A stretch of 64,000 nt of DNA from Candidatus Poribacteria bacterium (GTDB lineage Bacteria > Poribacteria > WGA-4E > PCPOR2b), in contig JAJECO010000048.1 in the NCBI GenBank assembly GCA_022822005.1, positions 1 to 64,000 on the forward strand. Direction: 5' to 3'. Positions 53,904 to 64,000 of this stretch are shown here, one piece after another. Under the pieces are notes generated by a model. The model was given only the letters and a program-made list of their open reading frames with translations, made no database searches and had not been told where the DNA came from. Every line of letters starts with the position of its first letter. Position 1 is the stretch's first letter. The translations under genes were made by a program, and so were the position numbers.

Positions 53904-53954
53904 AGGCACATCAGTTCATTAGTCATTGGTTCGTTATAAGGAGGGACAATCATT

Positions 53955-54800
53955 ATGGTTTACGGAAGTGGTAATTATCAATACGAAGTTGTGGAAGGTT
54001 GGGGGCAGATCCCGCAGTTGGGGCTTGCCTCTGCCGTCGCCTGTGATTCCCAAGATCGGGTATATGTGTTCAATCGGAGTCCTAATCCTGCCATGCTCGT
54101 TTATGAACGAGATGGTCGGTTCATTGGTTCTTGGGGCGAAGATATCTTCAAAGCACCGCACGGCATTTGGATAAGTCCTGACGATGAGATCTACACCACA
54201 GACACCGAAGACCACACCGTCCGGAAGTTTTCGCTTTCTGGAGAACTTTTGCAGACGTGGGGAACTGTGGATGAACCGGGTGCACCGGGGCAGCCATTTA
54301 ATCAGCCAACCCGTGCCGTTTTATCCGACTCTGGCGAGATGTACGTCTCAGATGGATACGGTCAATCACGGGTTCATCGCATGACACGTGAGGGCGAGGT
54401 CATTGTTTCGTGGGGCGCACCGGGCTCAGGACCGAGTGAGTTTAATCTACCGCATGATGTCACGGTAGATAAGAATGATCGCGTCTACATCTTAGATCGA
54501 GGAAATCTACGGTGTCAGATTTTCAATTCAAACGGGGAATACCTAACAGAATGGGGAGACCTCCGTTCTCCCAACGATCTGTTCATCGATTCGGATGATG
54601 TTATCCATATCGCAGAGGGTGGGCAGCGTGTAACCGTTATGACGCTTAACGGTGAGATTATCACCCAGTGGGGCGAGAAAGGCGAGCAACCTGGACAGTT
54701 TAGCAATTCGCCGCACGGTATATGGATCGACTCTCATGGCGATGTCTATATCAGCGAGGTCATCGCGGATAAACGGTTTCAGAAGTTTGCGCGAGTTTAA
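53955..54800 (+). CDS. NHL-repeat beta-propeller protein
   Basis: A 281-residue protein made of about six NHL blades. The repeated pattern is visible as LASAVACDSQDRVYVFNR, FKAPHGIWISPDDEIYTTD, FNQPTRAVLSDSGEMYVSD, FNLPHDVTVDKNDRVYILD and FSNSPHGIWIDSHGDVYISE. No signal peptide is present. NHL propellers bind proteins or small ligands, and some are lactonases or peptidyl-amidating lyases. GGAGGG nine bases before the ATG. The short GTTCATT-type repeats directly upstream also occur before the enolase-superfamily gene at 45276. Confidence 0.8.
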   Translation: MVYGSGNYQYEVVEGWGQIPQLGLASAVACDSQDRVYVFNRSPNPAMLVYERDGRFIGSWGEDIFKAPHGIWISPDDEIYTTDTEDHTVRKFSLSGELLQTWGTVDEPGAPGQPFNQPTRAVLSDSGEMYVSDGYGQSRVHRMTREGEVIVSWGAPGSGPSEFNLPHDVTVDKNDRVYILDRGNLRCQIFNSNGEYLTEWGDLRSPNDLFIDSDDVIHIAEGGQRVTVMTLNGEIITQWGEKGEQPGQFSNSPHGIWIDSHGDVYISEVIADKRFQKFARV

Positions 54801-54822
54801 TTTGGGAAGTCGAAGCGACGCA

Positions 54823-57003
54823 CTATTGCGTCGCTTTGACCTCTCTCCGACGAGCGTGCAGCACAGGTTCAGTATAGCCGTTAGGTACTGTGCCCCCTTT
54901 AAAGACCAGATCTAGTGCCGCCTGAAAGGCGATGCTTTTGTCAAATTCGGGTGCCATGTTTCGATAGTTGGTATCTCCTGCATTCTGTTCATCAACAACC
55001 GCAGCCATCCGTTCAAAGGTTTCTATGATCTGCTCTCTCGTCACAACGCCGTGATGTAACCAGTTGGCAATATGTTGACTCGATATACGCAGCGTCGCTC
55101 GGTCTTCCATCAATCCAACGTTATGGATGTCCGGCACCTTTGAGCAGCCAATCCCCTGGTCAACCCAGCGCACCACATAACCTAAAATTCCTTGAGCATT
55201 ATTATCCAGTTCCTGCTGGATTTCCTCCTCGCTGAATTCCTCATCCGATAACGGTGGCGTTAGGATATCCGACAGACTAGCACGTCCCCTGCTTGCAAGT
55301 TCCGCATGCCTGTTTTTGACGTTGACTTCATGGTAATGTACAGCATGGAGTGTGGCAGCTCTTGGCGAAGGCACCCAAGCGGTCGTCGCACCGGCTTGCG
55401 GATGAGCTACCTTCTGCTCCATCATCGCTGCCATTTCATCCGGCATCGCCCACATCCCCTTACCAATCTGCGCCTTACCGGGAAGTCCGGTCTCAATGCC
55501 TATATCCACATTCCAGTCTTCATAGGCGAGCATCCACGGTTGGCTTTTGATGTCAGGCTTGCGTATCATCGGTCCCGCTTCCATGCTGGTGTGAATCTCA
55601 TCGCCGGTCCGATCTAGAAATCCAGTATTGATAAACACGACCCGTTCCTGCGCTGCGCGGATGGCCTCCTTCAGATTAATGGTGGTTCGACGTTCCTCAT
55701 CCATAATGCCCATCTTCAGCGTATTGCGTTCAAGTCCAAGCGCGCGCTCTACACGTTCAAACAGTTCGACCGTTGCTACAGCCTCTTCGGGACCGTGGAG
55801 TTTGGGTTTGACGATATAGATGCTGCCCGTCCGGCTATTGACGCATTGTCCATTTCTTTTAAGATCGTGTATGGCTGCCAGCGATGTGACCATCGCATCA
55901 AGAAAGCCCTCAGGAATTTCCTGATTATCTGCCGTGGTGACCGCATCGGTATACATGTGAATTCCAACATTCCGGATTAGCAGAAGACTTCTGCCCGGGA
56001 GTGTCAGGGTTGACCCATCTGGCGCCGTAAAGGTCCTATCTGCATTTAGCCGACGGATCATCTGCTGCCCATCCTTTTCAAAGGAAGCTTCCAGCGTCCC
56101 CTGCATAATGCCGTTCCAGTTGCTGTACACTCTCATCTTGTCCTCGGCATCAACCGCCGCTACAGAATCTTCGCAGTCTTGAATTGTGGTGATGGCGGAC
56201 TCAAGGATCACGTCTTTTACGCCCGCAGGATGGGCTTTTCCAACAGGATGCGTACGGTCAATCTGGATTTCAATGTGTAATCCATTGTTTCTGAGCAAAA
56301 CAGTGCACAGTTCACCATCTTTTTCATGAAACCCAACAAATTTATTGGGGTCGGCTAAACCTACTTCGCTGCCATCGTTAAGCCTTATAACCAATTGGTT
56401 AGTTCCATCAACATCTTTGAGTGAGTATTGCGTGACTTCTCGGAAGTTTCCCCGTTCAAGCTCCGCCATCTCATCTAAAAACACCTCCACCTGGGCGATG
56501 ACAGCCGCGCCGCGCATAGGGTTGTAACCTGCATCCTTTTGCTCGCGCCCCTCTTCCGTAATCAGATAGGTGCCGTACAACGCATCATACAAACTTCCCC
56601 AACGGGCATTGGCGGCATTTAAGGCATAGCGGGCATTATCCAAGGGAACCACCAGTTGAGGACCTGAGACTTCCGCGATTTCGGGGTCCACAGCCGTCGT
56701 GGTTGCTTGGAAATCTCCACCTTCAGGGAGGAGGTATCCAATCTCTGCAAGAAAATCTTGATACTCATTTGGCTCAACCGGTTCGTCTTTTGTCGACAAA
56801 TACCATTCGTCGATCCGCTGCTGCAATGCGTCCCGTTTATCCAGAAGCACCCGGTTTTTGGGCGCGAGATCTGCAACAATTTGACCCAAGGATGTCCAAA
56901 AGGCATCCGTATCTACACCTGTGCCGGGGGCGATCTCGTCTTGTACCAGACGATACAATCCTTCGTCAATCTTGAGCTGAGCAATTTCAATTCTATCTGC
57001 CAT
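54823..57003 (-). CDS. glcB: Malate synthase G
   Basis: A 726-residue malate synthase of the G isoform, which condenses glyoxylate and acetyl-CoA to malate. GGAGG lies about eleven bases before ATG 57003, and the in-frame GTG 18 bases earlier overlaps that site. Conserved segments include [43 protein letters not shown] near residue 455, [29 protein letters not shown], and [26 protein letters not shown] near residue 635 with the catalytic aspartate. No isocitrate lyase is present in this window, so glyoxylate may come from glycolate or another source. Confidence 0.95.
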   Translation of the reverse strand: MADRIEIAQLKIDEGLYRLVQDEIAPGTGVDTDAFWTSLGQIVADLAPKNRVLLDKRDALQQRIDEWYLSTKDEPVEPNEYQDFLAEIGYLLPEGGDFQATTTAVDPEIAEVSGPQLVVPLDNARYALNAANARWGSLYDALYGTYLITEEGREQKDAGYNPMRGAAVIAQVEVFLDEMAELERGNFREVTQYSLKDVDGTNQLVIRLNDGSEVGLADPNKFVGFHEKDGELCTVLLRNNGLHIEIQIDRTHPVGKAHPAGVKDVILESAITTIQDCEDSVAAVDAEDKMRVYSNWNGIMQGTLEASFEKDGQQMIRRLNADRTFTAPDGSTLTLPGRSLLLIRNVGIHMYTDAVTTADNQEIPEGFLDAMVTSLAAIHDLKRNGQCVNSRTGSIYIVKPKLHGPEEAVATVELFERVERALGLERNTLKMGIMDEERRTTINLKEAIRAAQERVVFINTGFLDRTGDEIHTSMEAGPMIRKPDIKSQPWMLAYEDWNVDIGIETGLPGKAQIGKGMWAMPDEMAAMMEQKVAHPQAGATTAWVPSPRAATLHAVHYHEVNVKNRHAELASRGRASLSDILTPPLSDEEFSEEEIQQELDNNAQGILGYVVRWVDQGIGCSKVPDIHNVGLMEDRATLRISSQHIANWLHHGVVTREQIIETFERMAAVVDEQNAGDTNYRNMAPEFDKSIAFQAALDLVFKGGTVPNGYTEPVLHARRREVKATQ

Positions 57004-57021
57004 TCGTTCATGTGCCTCCAC

Positions 57022-57646
57022 GTTTTAGAACTTTCAAAGAGAGCAATTTTGTAACAGTTCCGTATCTTATTCCCATTTTAACTCGATCTGTCTCAACCTG
57101 TCAAGATACTTGCGCTTGAGTGGGGTGTTTTTGTTATGCATGTGACCAACTCTCGCAGCGCATGGAACCCGATCCGAGTGCCTTAAAACGAGATCAAGGC
57201 ATGTTGATGAACTCAATGGACACATCGTGTAGCACGCCTTTTTCCTTCACTTTTGACAATACAGATGGAGTATGGTATCATACCGTATCCTATACTATGG
57301 TAGATTTTACAATTACTTAGACACTCCCAATGCACAACCAACCCCCTACATCCCGCCCCCGATAAATCGGGATGTACCACTTATCAGGGGGACTTTGGAA
57401 ACCTCGTGAGGGTCGGAGTTATTGGTAAATGTCCACTTATTTCTTTAATTCACCATAATTCCCGATTATACATTACAGACAGCAGAGAAAGCATGGCAGG
57501 AAGCCTGCCCGTAGCGCATCCGCAGATGAAGTGAAGCAAATACAGCAAAAGGGATTCCACTACAAAGCAATCGCTTTAACAATGAGACTTGAATTTAGTG
57601 GCAAAGAAAACAATCGAAAAAACTTGGAGACAGGACGTAGAAACCG
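57022..57646 (+). promoter_or_regulatory. Intergenic region with promoter TTGACA-17-TATCAT and nested palindromes
   Basis: This 625-base gap separates malate synthase and hisG, which are divergent. TTGACA (57253-57258), 17 bases, and TATCAT (57276-57281) with an upstream TG form an extended -10 promoter pointing at hisG, with a leader of about 360 bases. The -10 lies in a near-palindrome, GTATGGTAT-C-ATACCGTAT. Further on, 57342-57391 holds nested pairing arms (CCCCCT/AGGGGG outside, TACATCCCG/CGGGATGTA inside, and an alternative CCCGAT/ATCGGG), and 57495-57509 a small hairpin. No gene was recognised. Confidence 0.5.
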
Positions 57647-58519
57647 ATGAACAAACTGAAATTAGGTATTCCTAAAGGATCCCTACAGGAATTCACCATT
57701 GACCTTTTCAAACAAGCAGGCTACACAATTACAATCAGCGGCAGATCATACTATCCGCACATTGATGACAATGAGATTGAGGTGATGCTGCTGCGCCCAC
57801 AGGAGATGGCACTCTACGTAGAACGCGGTGTTATTGATGTGGGGTTAGCAGGGCGAGATTGGGTACGCGAATGCGAAGCAGATGTATTGGAAGTTGCATC
57901 GCTTATCTATGGCAAGCAGACCACGCAGCCAGCACGATGGGTGCTGGCAGTTGCAGAAGATTCCCCCGTCCAGTCTGTCGCAGATCTTGAAGGCAGAGTT
58001 ATTTTCACCGAATTGGTTGGCGCAACAAAATCATACCTCAAGGATAATGGCGTCAATGCGACTGTCAAATTCTCACACGGTGCAACAGAGGTAAAGATTC
58101 CCCATCTCTGCGACGCGATTGTAGAAATTACAGAAACCGGAAGCACCTTGTACGCCAACCAATTAAGAATTGTTGATGTCGTCATTGAATCGGTAACAAT
58201 GCTAATCGCAAACAAGAAGAGTTGGACAGATGAATGGAAACGGAACAAGGCGGAAAGCTTGTATATACTCCTCTCCGGAGCGTTGGCGGCACAAAACAAA
58301 GTTGGACTCAAGATGAACATTGCTCAAGACAACCTGCAATCCTTGCTCGCGATTTTGCCTGCAATGAGAAATCCAACGATCTCCCAACTTAGCCAAGATG
58401 GCTGGTACGCTGTCGAAACGATTGTCGATGAGCATATTGTCCGAGACTTCATCCCAGAACTCATGAATGTAGGCGCAGAAGGGATTATTGAATACCCCTT
58501 GAGCAAAGTAATTCCGTGA
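57647..58519 (+). CDS. hisG: ATP phosphoribosyltransferase, long form
   Basis: A 290-residue HisG, the first enzyme of histidine synthesis, joining ATP and PRPP. LKLGIPKGSLQEFTIDLFKQAG is the start of the periplasmic-binding-protein-like catalytic domain, DVGLAGRDWV near residue 65 and the PRPP site LCDAIVEITETGSTLYANQLRI near residue 148 are typical. Residues 215-290 form the ACT-like regulatory domain of the long form, so no HisZ partner is needed. Other his genes are not present, so the pathway is split in this genome. Confidence 0.95.
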   Translation: MNKLKLGIPKGSLQEFTIDLFKQAGYTITISGRSYYPHIDDNEIEVMLLRPQEMALYVERGVIDVGLAGRDWVRECEADVLEVASLIYGKQTTQPARWVLAVAEDSPVQSVADLEGRVIFTELVGATKSYLKDNGVNATVKFSHGATEVKIPHLCDAIVEITETGSTLYANQLRIVDVVIESVTMLIANKKSWTDEWKRNKAESLYILLSGALAAQNKVGLKMNIAQDNLQSLLAILPAMRNPTISQLSQDGWYAVETIVDEHIVRDFIPELMNVGAEGIIEYPLSKVIP

Positions 58520-58602
58520 TAAGTTCATCACGCAACACGCGTTAAATCGCCATACTATTTGGACGCGGTTGTTGCTTGTGTATTAAACAGAGGATAAATC
58601 GA

Positions 58603-59673
58603 ATGAAACTTCAAATCAATTTATGCTTTTTTCTTCTTCTAATTTGGACGATTACTGGTCTGGGATGCGGTGAAGATTCAGCCGTGACTTCTGTCGATCC
58701 CGGAGAAGAATCCGAACAAACAGTGGGTGTAGAAGAAGGCGATAGCTCGCAATTGGGAATGGTATCAGGAATTATTACCAACATCAGGACGGGAGAACCG
58801 ATTCCGGGGGTAATAGTCAGTCTGTTGGGTCACTCGGTGGAAACCGATGTAGAGGGCAAATATGTTTTCACGGAAATTCGTTATTCAGATAGCCATAGCC
58901 TGATGGTCATGGGCCTTGATTACCAACCCAAAATGAAGAAATTTAAACTTAGGGCTGAACAGGTACAGTTGAATGTTTCTCTCTCCCCAAAGCTTGGCGC
59001 GGTTTCAGGCACTATTACTGATGGCACAACAGGGAACCCGATCCCCGGTGCCACTATCACTCTATTGGATCAGATGCAAACAACCGAAATAGATGGTAGA
59101 TATAATTTTACGGGGGTACCCTATTCGCAGGCAGTTAGTTTAATGGTTATAGCTGCCGATTATCAGTCCAAAACCGAGAACTTTGAACTTAGGACGGGTC
59201 GCGTTGGATTGAGCATTCAACTCATGCCCGCGACGAATCCCGAGACAGAGATTCCTCAGTTCTTGGAACGCTTTTCCGCACTAATTGAATCATTGGATAT
59301 AGGTAAATTGGAGACAATCCAGGAACTCTTTTCGAAAACCTACGTTGCAGCAGATGATCCTATTACACTCCTTGGTTTAGCCACAGGCGTTATTCCCGCA
59401 ATGTTCGATGACGTTAATCCAACGATCACTAAAGTGTTTGGAAAGTATGACGCCCTCCAATTTCAGTTTAATAAAATTCGGGTGGAGGTGACTAATACAC
59501 GTCAGGCATCTGCGCGACTTACCCTACACATCATGAGCGAGGAGGGGGCAGGCCCCGACAAACCACGAGCCGAAAAAAGAGAAATTATTGTTGATTGCCA
59601 AATAAATTTCCGTAAAGAAGACACGTTGTGGAAAATCGTTTTTTGGCAACTTTTCAACGTAGAATTCCTTTGA
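58603..59673 (+). CDS. Putative lipoprotein with two carboxypeptidase-regulatory-like domains
   Basis: A 356-residue secreted protein. AGAGGA eight bases before ATG 58603 fixes the start. The hydrophobic leader (INLCFFLLLIWTITGLGC) ends in a lipobox-like cysteine. Two CarboxypepD_reg (transthyretin-like) units follow, ITNIRTGEPIPGVIVSLLG and ITDGTTGNPIPGATITLLD, each ending in a hydrophobic MVMGLDYQ/MVIAADYQ segment. The C-terminal 130 residues, from FLERFSALIESLDIGKLE, resemble a SnoaL/NTF2-like domain. No catalytic residues are evident. It may be an outer-surface binding protein. Confidence 0.7.
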   Translation: MKLQINLCFFLLLIWTITGLGCGEDSAVTSVDPGEESEQTVGVEEGDSSQLGMVSGIITNIRTGEPIPGVIVSLLGHSVETDVEGKYVFTEIRYSDSHSLMVMGLDYQPKMKKFKLRAEQVQLNVSLSPKLGAVSGTITDGTTGNPIPGATITLLDQMQTTEIDGRYNFTGVPYSQAVSLMVIAADYQSKTENFELRTGRVGLSIQLMPATNPETEIPQFLERFSALIESLDIGKLETIQELFSKTYVAADDPITLLGLATGVIPAMFDDVNPTITKVFGKYDALQFQFNKIRVEVTNTRQASARLTLHIMSEEGAGPDKPRAEKREIIVDCQINFRKEDTLWKIVFWQLFNVEFL

Positions 59674-59748
59674 TTTGATGGATTGAGCCCTGATATCAGG
59701 TAAGATAATTCCCCACTTGGACAGGAACACAATAGACGACTAACCTAA

Positions 59749-61788
<2,040 letters not shown>

Positions 61789-61908
61789 GAAGAATTTTAA
61801 CTTCCAATCTATCGGCTTCTATGCTATACTCACAATGGTTTCTTAAAGATAGCTTGAACTTTTTTCGAAAAGTAGATTTTACAGAATTGTCTCGTCCATC
61901 ACAAACCT

Positions 61909-61973
61909 ACCAATTCAAATATTTGAGGACGAAAACAAGGGCATGGCTAGACAAAAATTGTATTTGAATTGGT
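61909..61973. repeat. 13-bp perfect inverted repeat with 39-base spacer
   Basis: ACCAATTCAAATA (61909-61921) and TATTTGAATTGGT (61961-61973) are exact complements in the 310-base gap between ligA and the small basic protein gene. The spacer is 39 bases. No flanking target duplication was found. It could be a regulatory stem-loop or the remains of a small element. Confidence 0.5.
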
Positions 61974-62098
61974 CTCGTTCAAGTATCTGTAGAATCTCAA
62001 GAACGGTTGTTCTGAAACAAGCTTGCGAGGTGAGGGATTGGTTCCTGGCATTCTAATTCATCAGCTGTTAACAGAACAATAGAATAGGAGAACAGAAA

Positions 62099-62236
62099 AT
62101 GAGAGGTAATCGAGGAAAAGGCAGCAAGTCACTCGATAGCGCAAATAAAGGTGTTGTCAAAAAGACTGCAACCAAAAAAGGACGTAAAGAGAAAAAGCTC
62201 GCTAAACAGGAAAAACGGGCGAAAAAGACGTATTAA
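62099..62236 (+). CDS. Very small lysine-rich basic protein
   Basis: A 45-residue frame with ATAGGAGAA eight bases before the ATG. The sequence is strongly basic and repetitive (MRGNRGKGSKSLDSA, then KKTATKKGRKEKKLAKQE), with about 16 lysines and no cysteine or aromatic residue except the final tyrosine. Such composition suits nucleic-acid binding, for example a histone-H1-like or ribosome-associated protein, but no family is recognised. It is too short for most gene finders. The gene lies just before the structured-RNA candidate and the helicase. Confidence 0.6.
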   Translation: MRGNRGKGSKSLDSANKGVVKKTATKKGRKEKKLAKQEKRAKKTY

Positions 62237-62244
62237 ACAGATAG

Positions 62245-62370
62245 GGCGATAGCTCACAGACGAACAGACCCGCGCTCAATAGGGGTTCATTAAGACTGCC
62301 TCTGCATTCTGCGCCACGATACGATTGAAACCCGCATCACGGTCTGCTGCTTGTGCTATCGCCTTTTTTT
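62245..62370 (+). ncRNA. Candidate structured RNA or attenuator before the helicase gene
   Basis: GGCGATAGC (62245-62253) pairs exactly with GCTATCGCC (62355-62363), which is followed directly by seven T. Inside, CAGACC (62265-62270) pairs with GGTCTG (62341-62346) and GGGTT (62283-62287) with AACCC (62329-62333). The 126-base segment thus folds as one long, imperfect hairpin with a terminator-like end, 17 bases before the helicase start codon. It could be a small RNA, the terminator of the small basic protein gene, or an attenuator. No sequence match to 6S, SRP or tmRNA consensus was noticed. Confidence 0.4.
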
Positions 62371-62386
62371 AGGGAGTCAGCGCATC

Positions 62387-64000
62387 GTGGAATTTACACG
62401 GAACCAAAAAAAAGCCCATGATCTCAATCGCCACATCAGTGTGACGGCTGGTGCTGGATCAGGGAAAACAGCGGTATTGGCCCACCGCTACCTCAAGATT
62501 CTTCTTGAAACAGATCTGCCTCCCAATCAAGTGGTTGCAATCACGTTCACAAGGAAAGCTGCAGCAGAACTCAAGCAGCGCATTATCCAACAACTTGACG
62601 TAAAACTGGGGGAAGAACCTCGCAGTACACAATTACAGAAAATCAAGACCGGAATGCTCTCCGCACAGATCTCAACCATTCACTCATTTTGCGCGCGAAT
62701 TCTACGGGAGTATCCGGTTGAAGCGGGGGTGGATGCAGGTTTCAGCGAATTACAAGGGATACAACAGCGGTTGGCTCTCCGTAACACACTTGATTCCACG
62801 CTCCGGGAAATTGCTAATCGTCCCGATGAAGATGAGATACGTGAGAAACTGGTAGGCTTGCTGCGCATTTTTGGCAAGAGTCAGCTCGAACAACACTTAC
62901 ATGAGTTGATCAATCAGCGGGATGGGGTGGATCGCCTAACGCGATGCTTATACAGCCGCACAGATTCAGAGGTGTTGGAGTATTGGCGCAAGCATGTACA
63001 ATCGCAATTATCTCGGAGTTTAGAAAATCAGTTCTCTCTCGGAGATTGGTTGCGCTGTTTGGACAACGTCTTAGAAGTTGCTACAGGGAAAAATGCTTCA
63101 ATAGTCCTAGGACTGGTAGGGCTTGTTTTACCACAAATGGCAATAGTAACGGTCATTTCGATTTTCCTCCAACTTGGCCCACAGATCTTCACGGAAGATG
63201 GACAGATCAGCGAGGAGGAGGCTCTTGATTCACATACCGAGACCGACACAACCATGGAGAATGTCGGTTTTCTTATTCGTGCGGCGAACTATTTCCAAAC
63301 CTCTCCATCGGTTACCAATGCTTGGATAGCCTTAGAATTGCTGGGATATCTTGTTCCACAAGTGACAATACTAACCGCTATTCCAACTCTCATCGAACTT
63401 GCTCCACTACTCGTAACGAAAGACGGAAACAACATTAGCAAAAGAGATTTTCTTGGCTCAAGGACCGAGACTGACCCAATCCAGGAAGAGGTTGATTTCC
63501 TTGTCCCCGCAGCGAACTACTTCAAATCCTCCGCATCAATTACCGCTGATGATGAACTCCTCATTCGTGCGACACGCGATTTGTTAGCTGTTTATGACGA
63601 GATTCAACGTGCATACGAACAACATAAAACCCGAATAGGACAACTCGATTTCGATGATCTTCAGATTAAGGTTAGGAATCTACTGCGTCAAGAATCCATC
63701 CATGAACAGCTCGCCCAAAGATATCCTTATATCATGGTTGATGAGTACCAAGATACCGACCAGCTACAATACGAGATCCTCGACCTACTCGCTGTTATCA
63801 ACAAGAATACCCGCGGGGAGAGTCCCTCGGATTCTAAATTGGATAATCTGTTTATCGTTGGCGATCAGAAACAGAGTATCTACGGGTTTCGCGGGGCGGA
63901 TGTGCGCGTATTTAATAAAACACGACAGGATATAACTGACTTACAGGAGGCATTCGGTGAAGATTTTTCTTGGGCGGAGCAGAAACTTGACGCGAGCGAT
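62387..64000 (+). CDS. AddA/UvrD-type DNA helicase, 3'-truncated by the window, with duplicated insert
   Basis: The GTG start at 62387 is behind AGGGAG; the gene runs off the window after 538 codons. Superfamily 1 helicase motifs are seen in order: Walker A TAGAGSGKTAVLAHRYL with K27, motif Ia VVAITFTRKAAAELKQRI, TIHSFCARILREYP, motif II MVDEYQDTDQ near residue 452 and motif III LFIVGDQKQSIYGFRGAD. These fit the AddA/RecB-type recombination helicases. Residues 236-386 are an unusual insert made of two tandem related units of 75 and 76 residues, each starting with a strongly hydrophobic stretch (see findings). An AddB or RecC-type partner was not found in the window. Confidence 0.85.
   Translation, partial: MEFTRNQKKAHDLNRHISVTAGAGSGKTAVLAHRYLKILLETDLPPNQVVAITFTRKAAAELKQRIIQQLDVKLGEEPRSTQLQKIKTGMLSAQISTIHSFCARILREYPVEAGVDAGFSELQGIQQRLALRNTLDSTLREIANRPDEDEIREKLVGLLRIFGKSQLEQHLHELINQRDGVDRLTRCLYSRTDSEVLEYWRKHVQSQLSRSLENQFSLGDWLRCLDNVLEVATGKNASIVLGLVGLVLPQMAIVTVISIFLQLGPQIFTEDGQISEEEALDSHTETDTTMENVGFLIRAANYFQTSPSVTNAWIALELLGYLVPQVTILTAIPTLIELAPLLVTKDGNNISKRDFLGSRTETDPIQEEVDFLVPAANYFKSSASITADDELLIRATRDLLAVYDEIQRAYEQHKTRIGQLDFDDLQIKVRNLLRQESIHEQLAQRYPYIMVDEYQDTDQLQYEILDLLAVINKNTRGESPSDSKLDNLFIVGDQKQSIYGFRGADVRVFNKTRQDITDLQEAFGEDFSWAEQKLDASD

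Noticed and set aside
57120-57320. A 66-residue forward reading frame in the gap before hisG
   Set aside because: No ribosome binding site and no domain pattern; it covers the predicted promoter and its palindrome, so it is more likely non-coding.

Overview
The window is a chromosomal stretch of a Gram-negative-type bacterium with a heavily environmental gene content. No rRNA, tRNA, CRISPR array, phage or intact IS was seen. The mix of LamG proteins, phytanoyl-CoA dioxygenase-like enzymes, a sulfatase-fold enzyme, an M81 peptidase, TolB-like propellers, enolase-superfamily and Gfo/Idh/MocA enzymes resembles Candidatus Poribacteria or a related sponge-associated or marine lineage. That is an inference from gene content; no marker gene was compared.

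Layout. 1-3.2 kb: end of a beta-propeller protein, a 3-hydroxyisobutyrate-dehydrogenase-like gene, a MITE-like element, a cupin and a PfkB kinase. 3.2-4.4 kb: an ECF sigma factor with its zinc-finger anti-sigma factor. 4.6-12.1 kb: six co-directional catabolic genes (M81 peptidase, MDR dehydrogenase, amidase, class III aminotransferase, M19 dipeptidase, SDR), probably for an amide or peptide containing an unusual amino acid. 12.1-17.4 kb: a glycosidase-like protein, a lipoprotein and two PhyH-type oxygenases, one with HxA in place of HxD. 17.6-28 kb: a dense partner-switching cluster with five STAS antagonists, two RsbW-like kinases, two SpoIIE-type phosphatases, a hybrid PAS kinase and a CheY-like regulator, but no cognate sigma factor. 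28.4-33.3 kb: a cyclic-nucleotide-binding protein, an AI-2E-family membrane protein, a squalene-hopene-cyclase-like enzyme and a glycosyltransferase. 33.3-41.5 kb: an oxidoreductase, dnaK, a response regulator, polA and two small membrane proteins. 41.6-46.4 kb: a peptide-type ABC transporter without ATPase genes, then an enolase-superfamily dehydratase. 46.5-50.3 kb: four secreted LamG proteins. 50.4-57 kb: a sugar isomerase-like gene, a sulfatase-fold enzyme, a phosphosulfolactate-synthase homologue, an NHL propeller and malate synthase G. 57.6-64 kb: hisG (long form), a carboxypeptidase-regulatory-domain lipoprotein, ligA, a 45-residue basic protein, a possible structured RNA and an AddA/UvrD-type helicase that runs off the end.

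Most notable observations: (1) five proteins, four LamG and one propeller, share a C-terminal motif of the form [GD]KL[AST]T[ST]W[AG]x[ILV]K ending within about 20 residues of the stop, which looks like an undescribed C-terminal sorting or attachment tag; (2) the AddA/UvrD-like helicase carries a tandemly duplicated 75/76-residue hydrophobic insert; (3) the partner-switching cluster has no sigma factor; (4) a PhyH-type enzyme has HxA, as in iron halogenases; (5) a sulfatase-fold enzyme has Thr at the nucleophile position; (6) a MITE-like element has 15-bp inverted repeats and a likely target duplication. Start codons were moved from the longest reading frame wherever a ribosome binding site pointed to a downstream codon.
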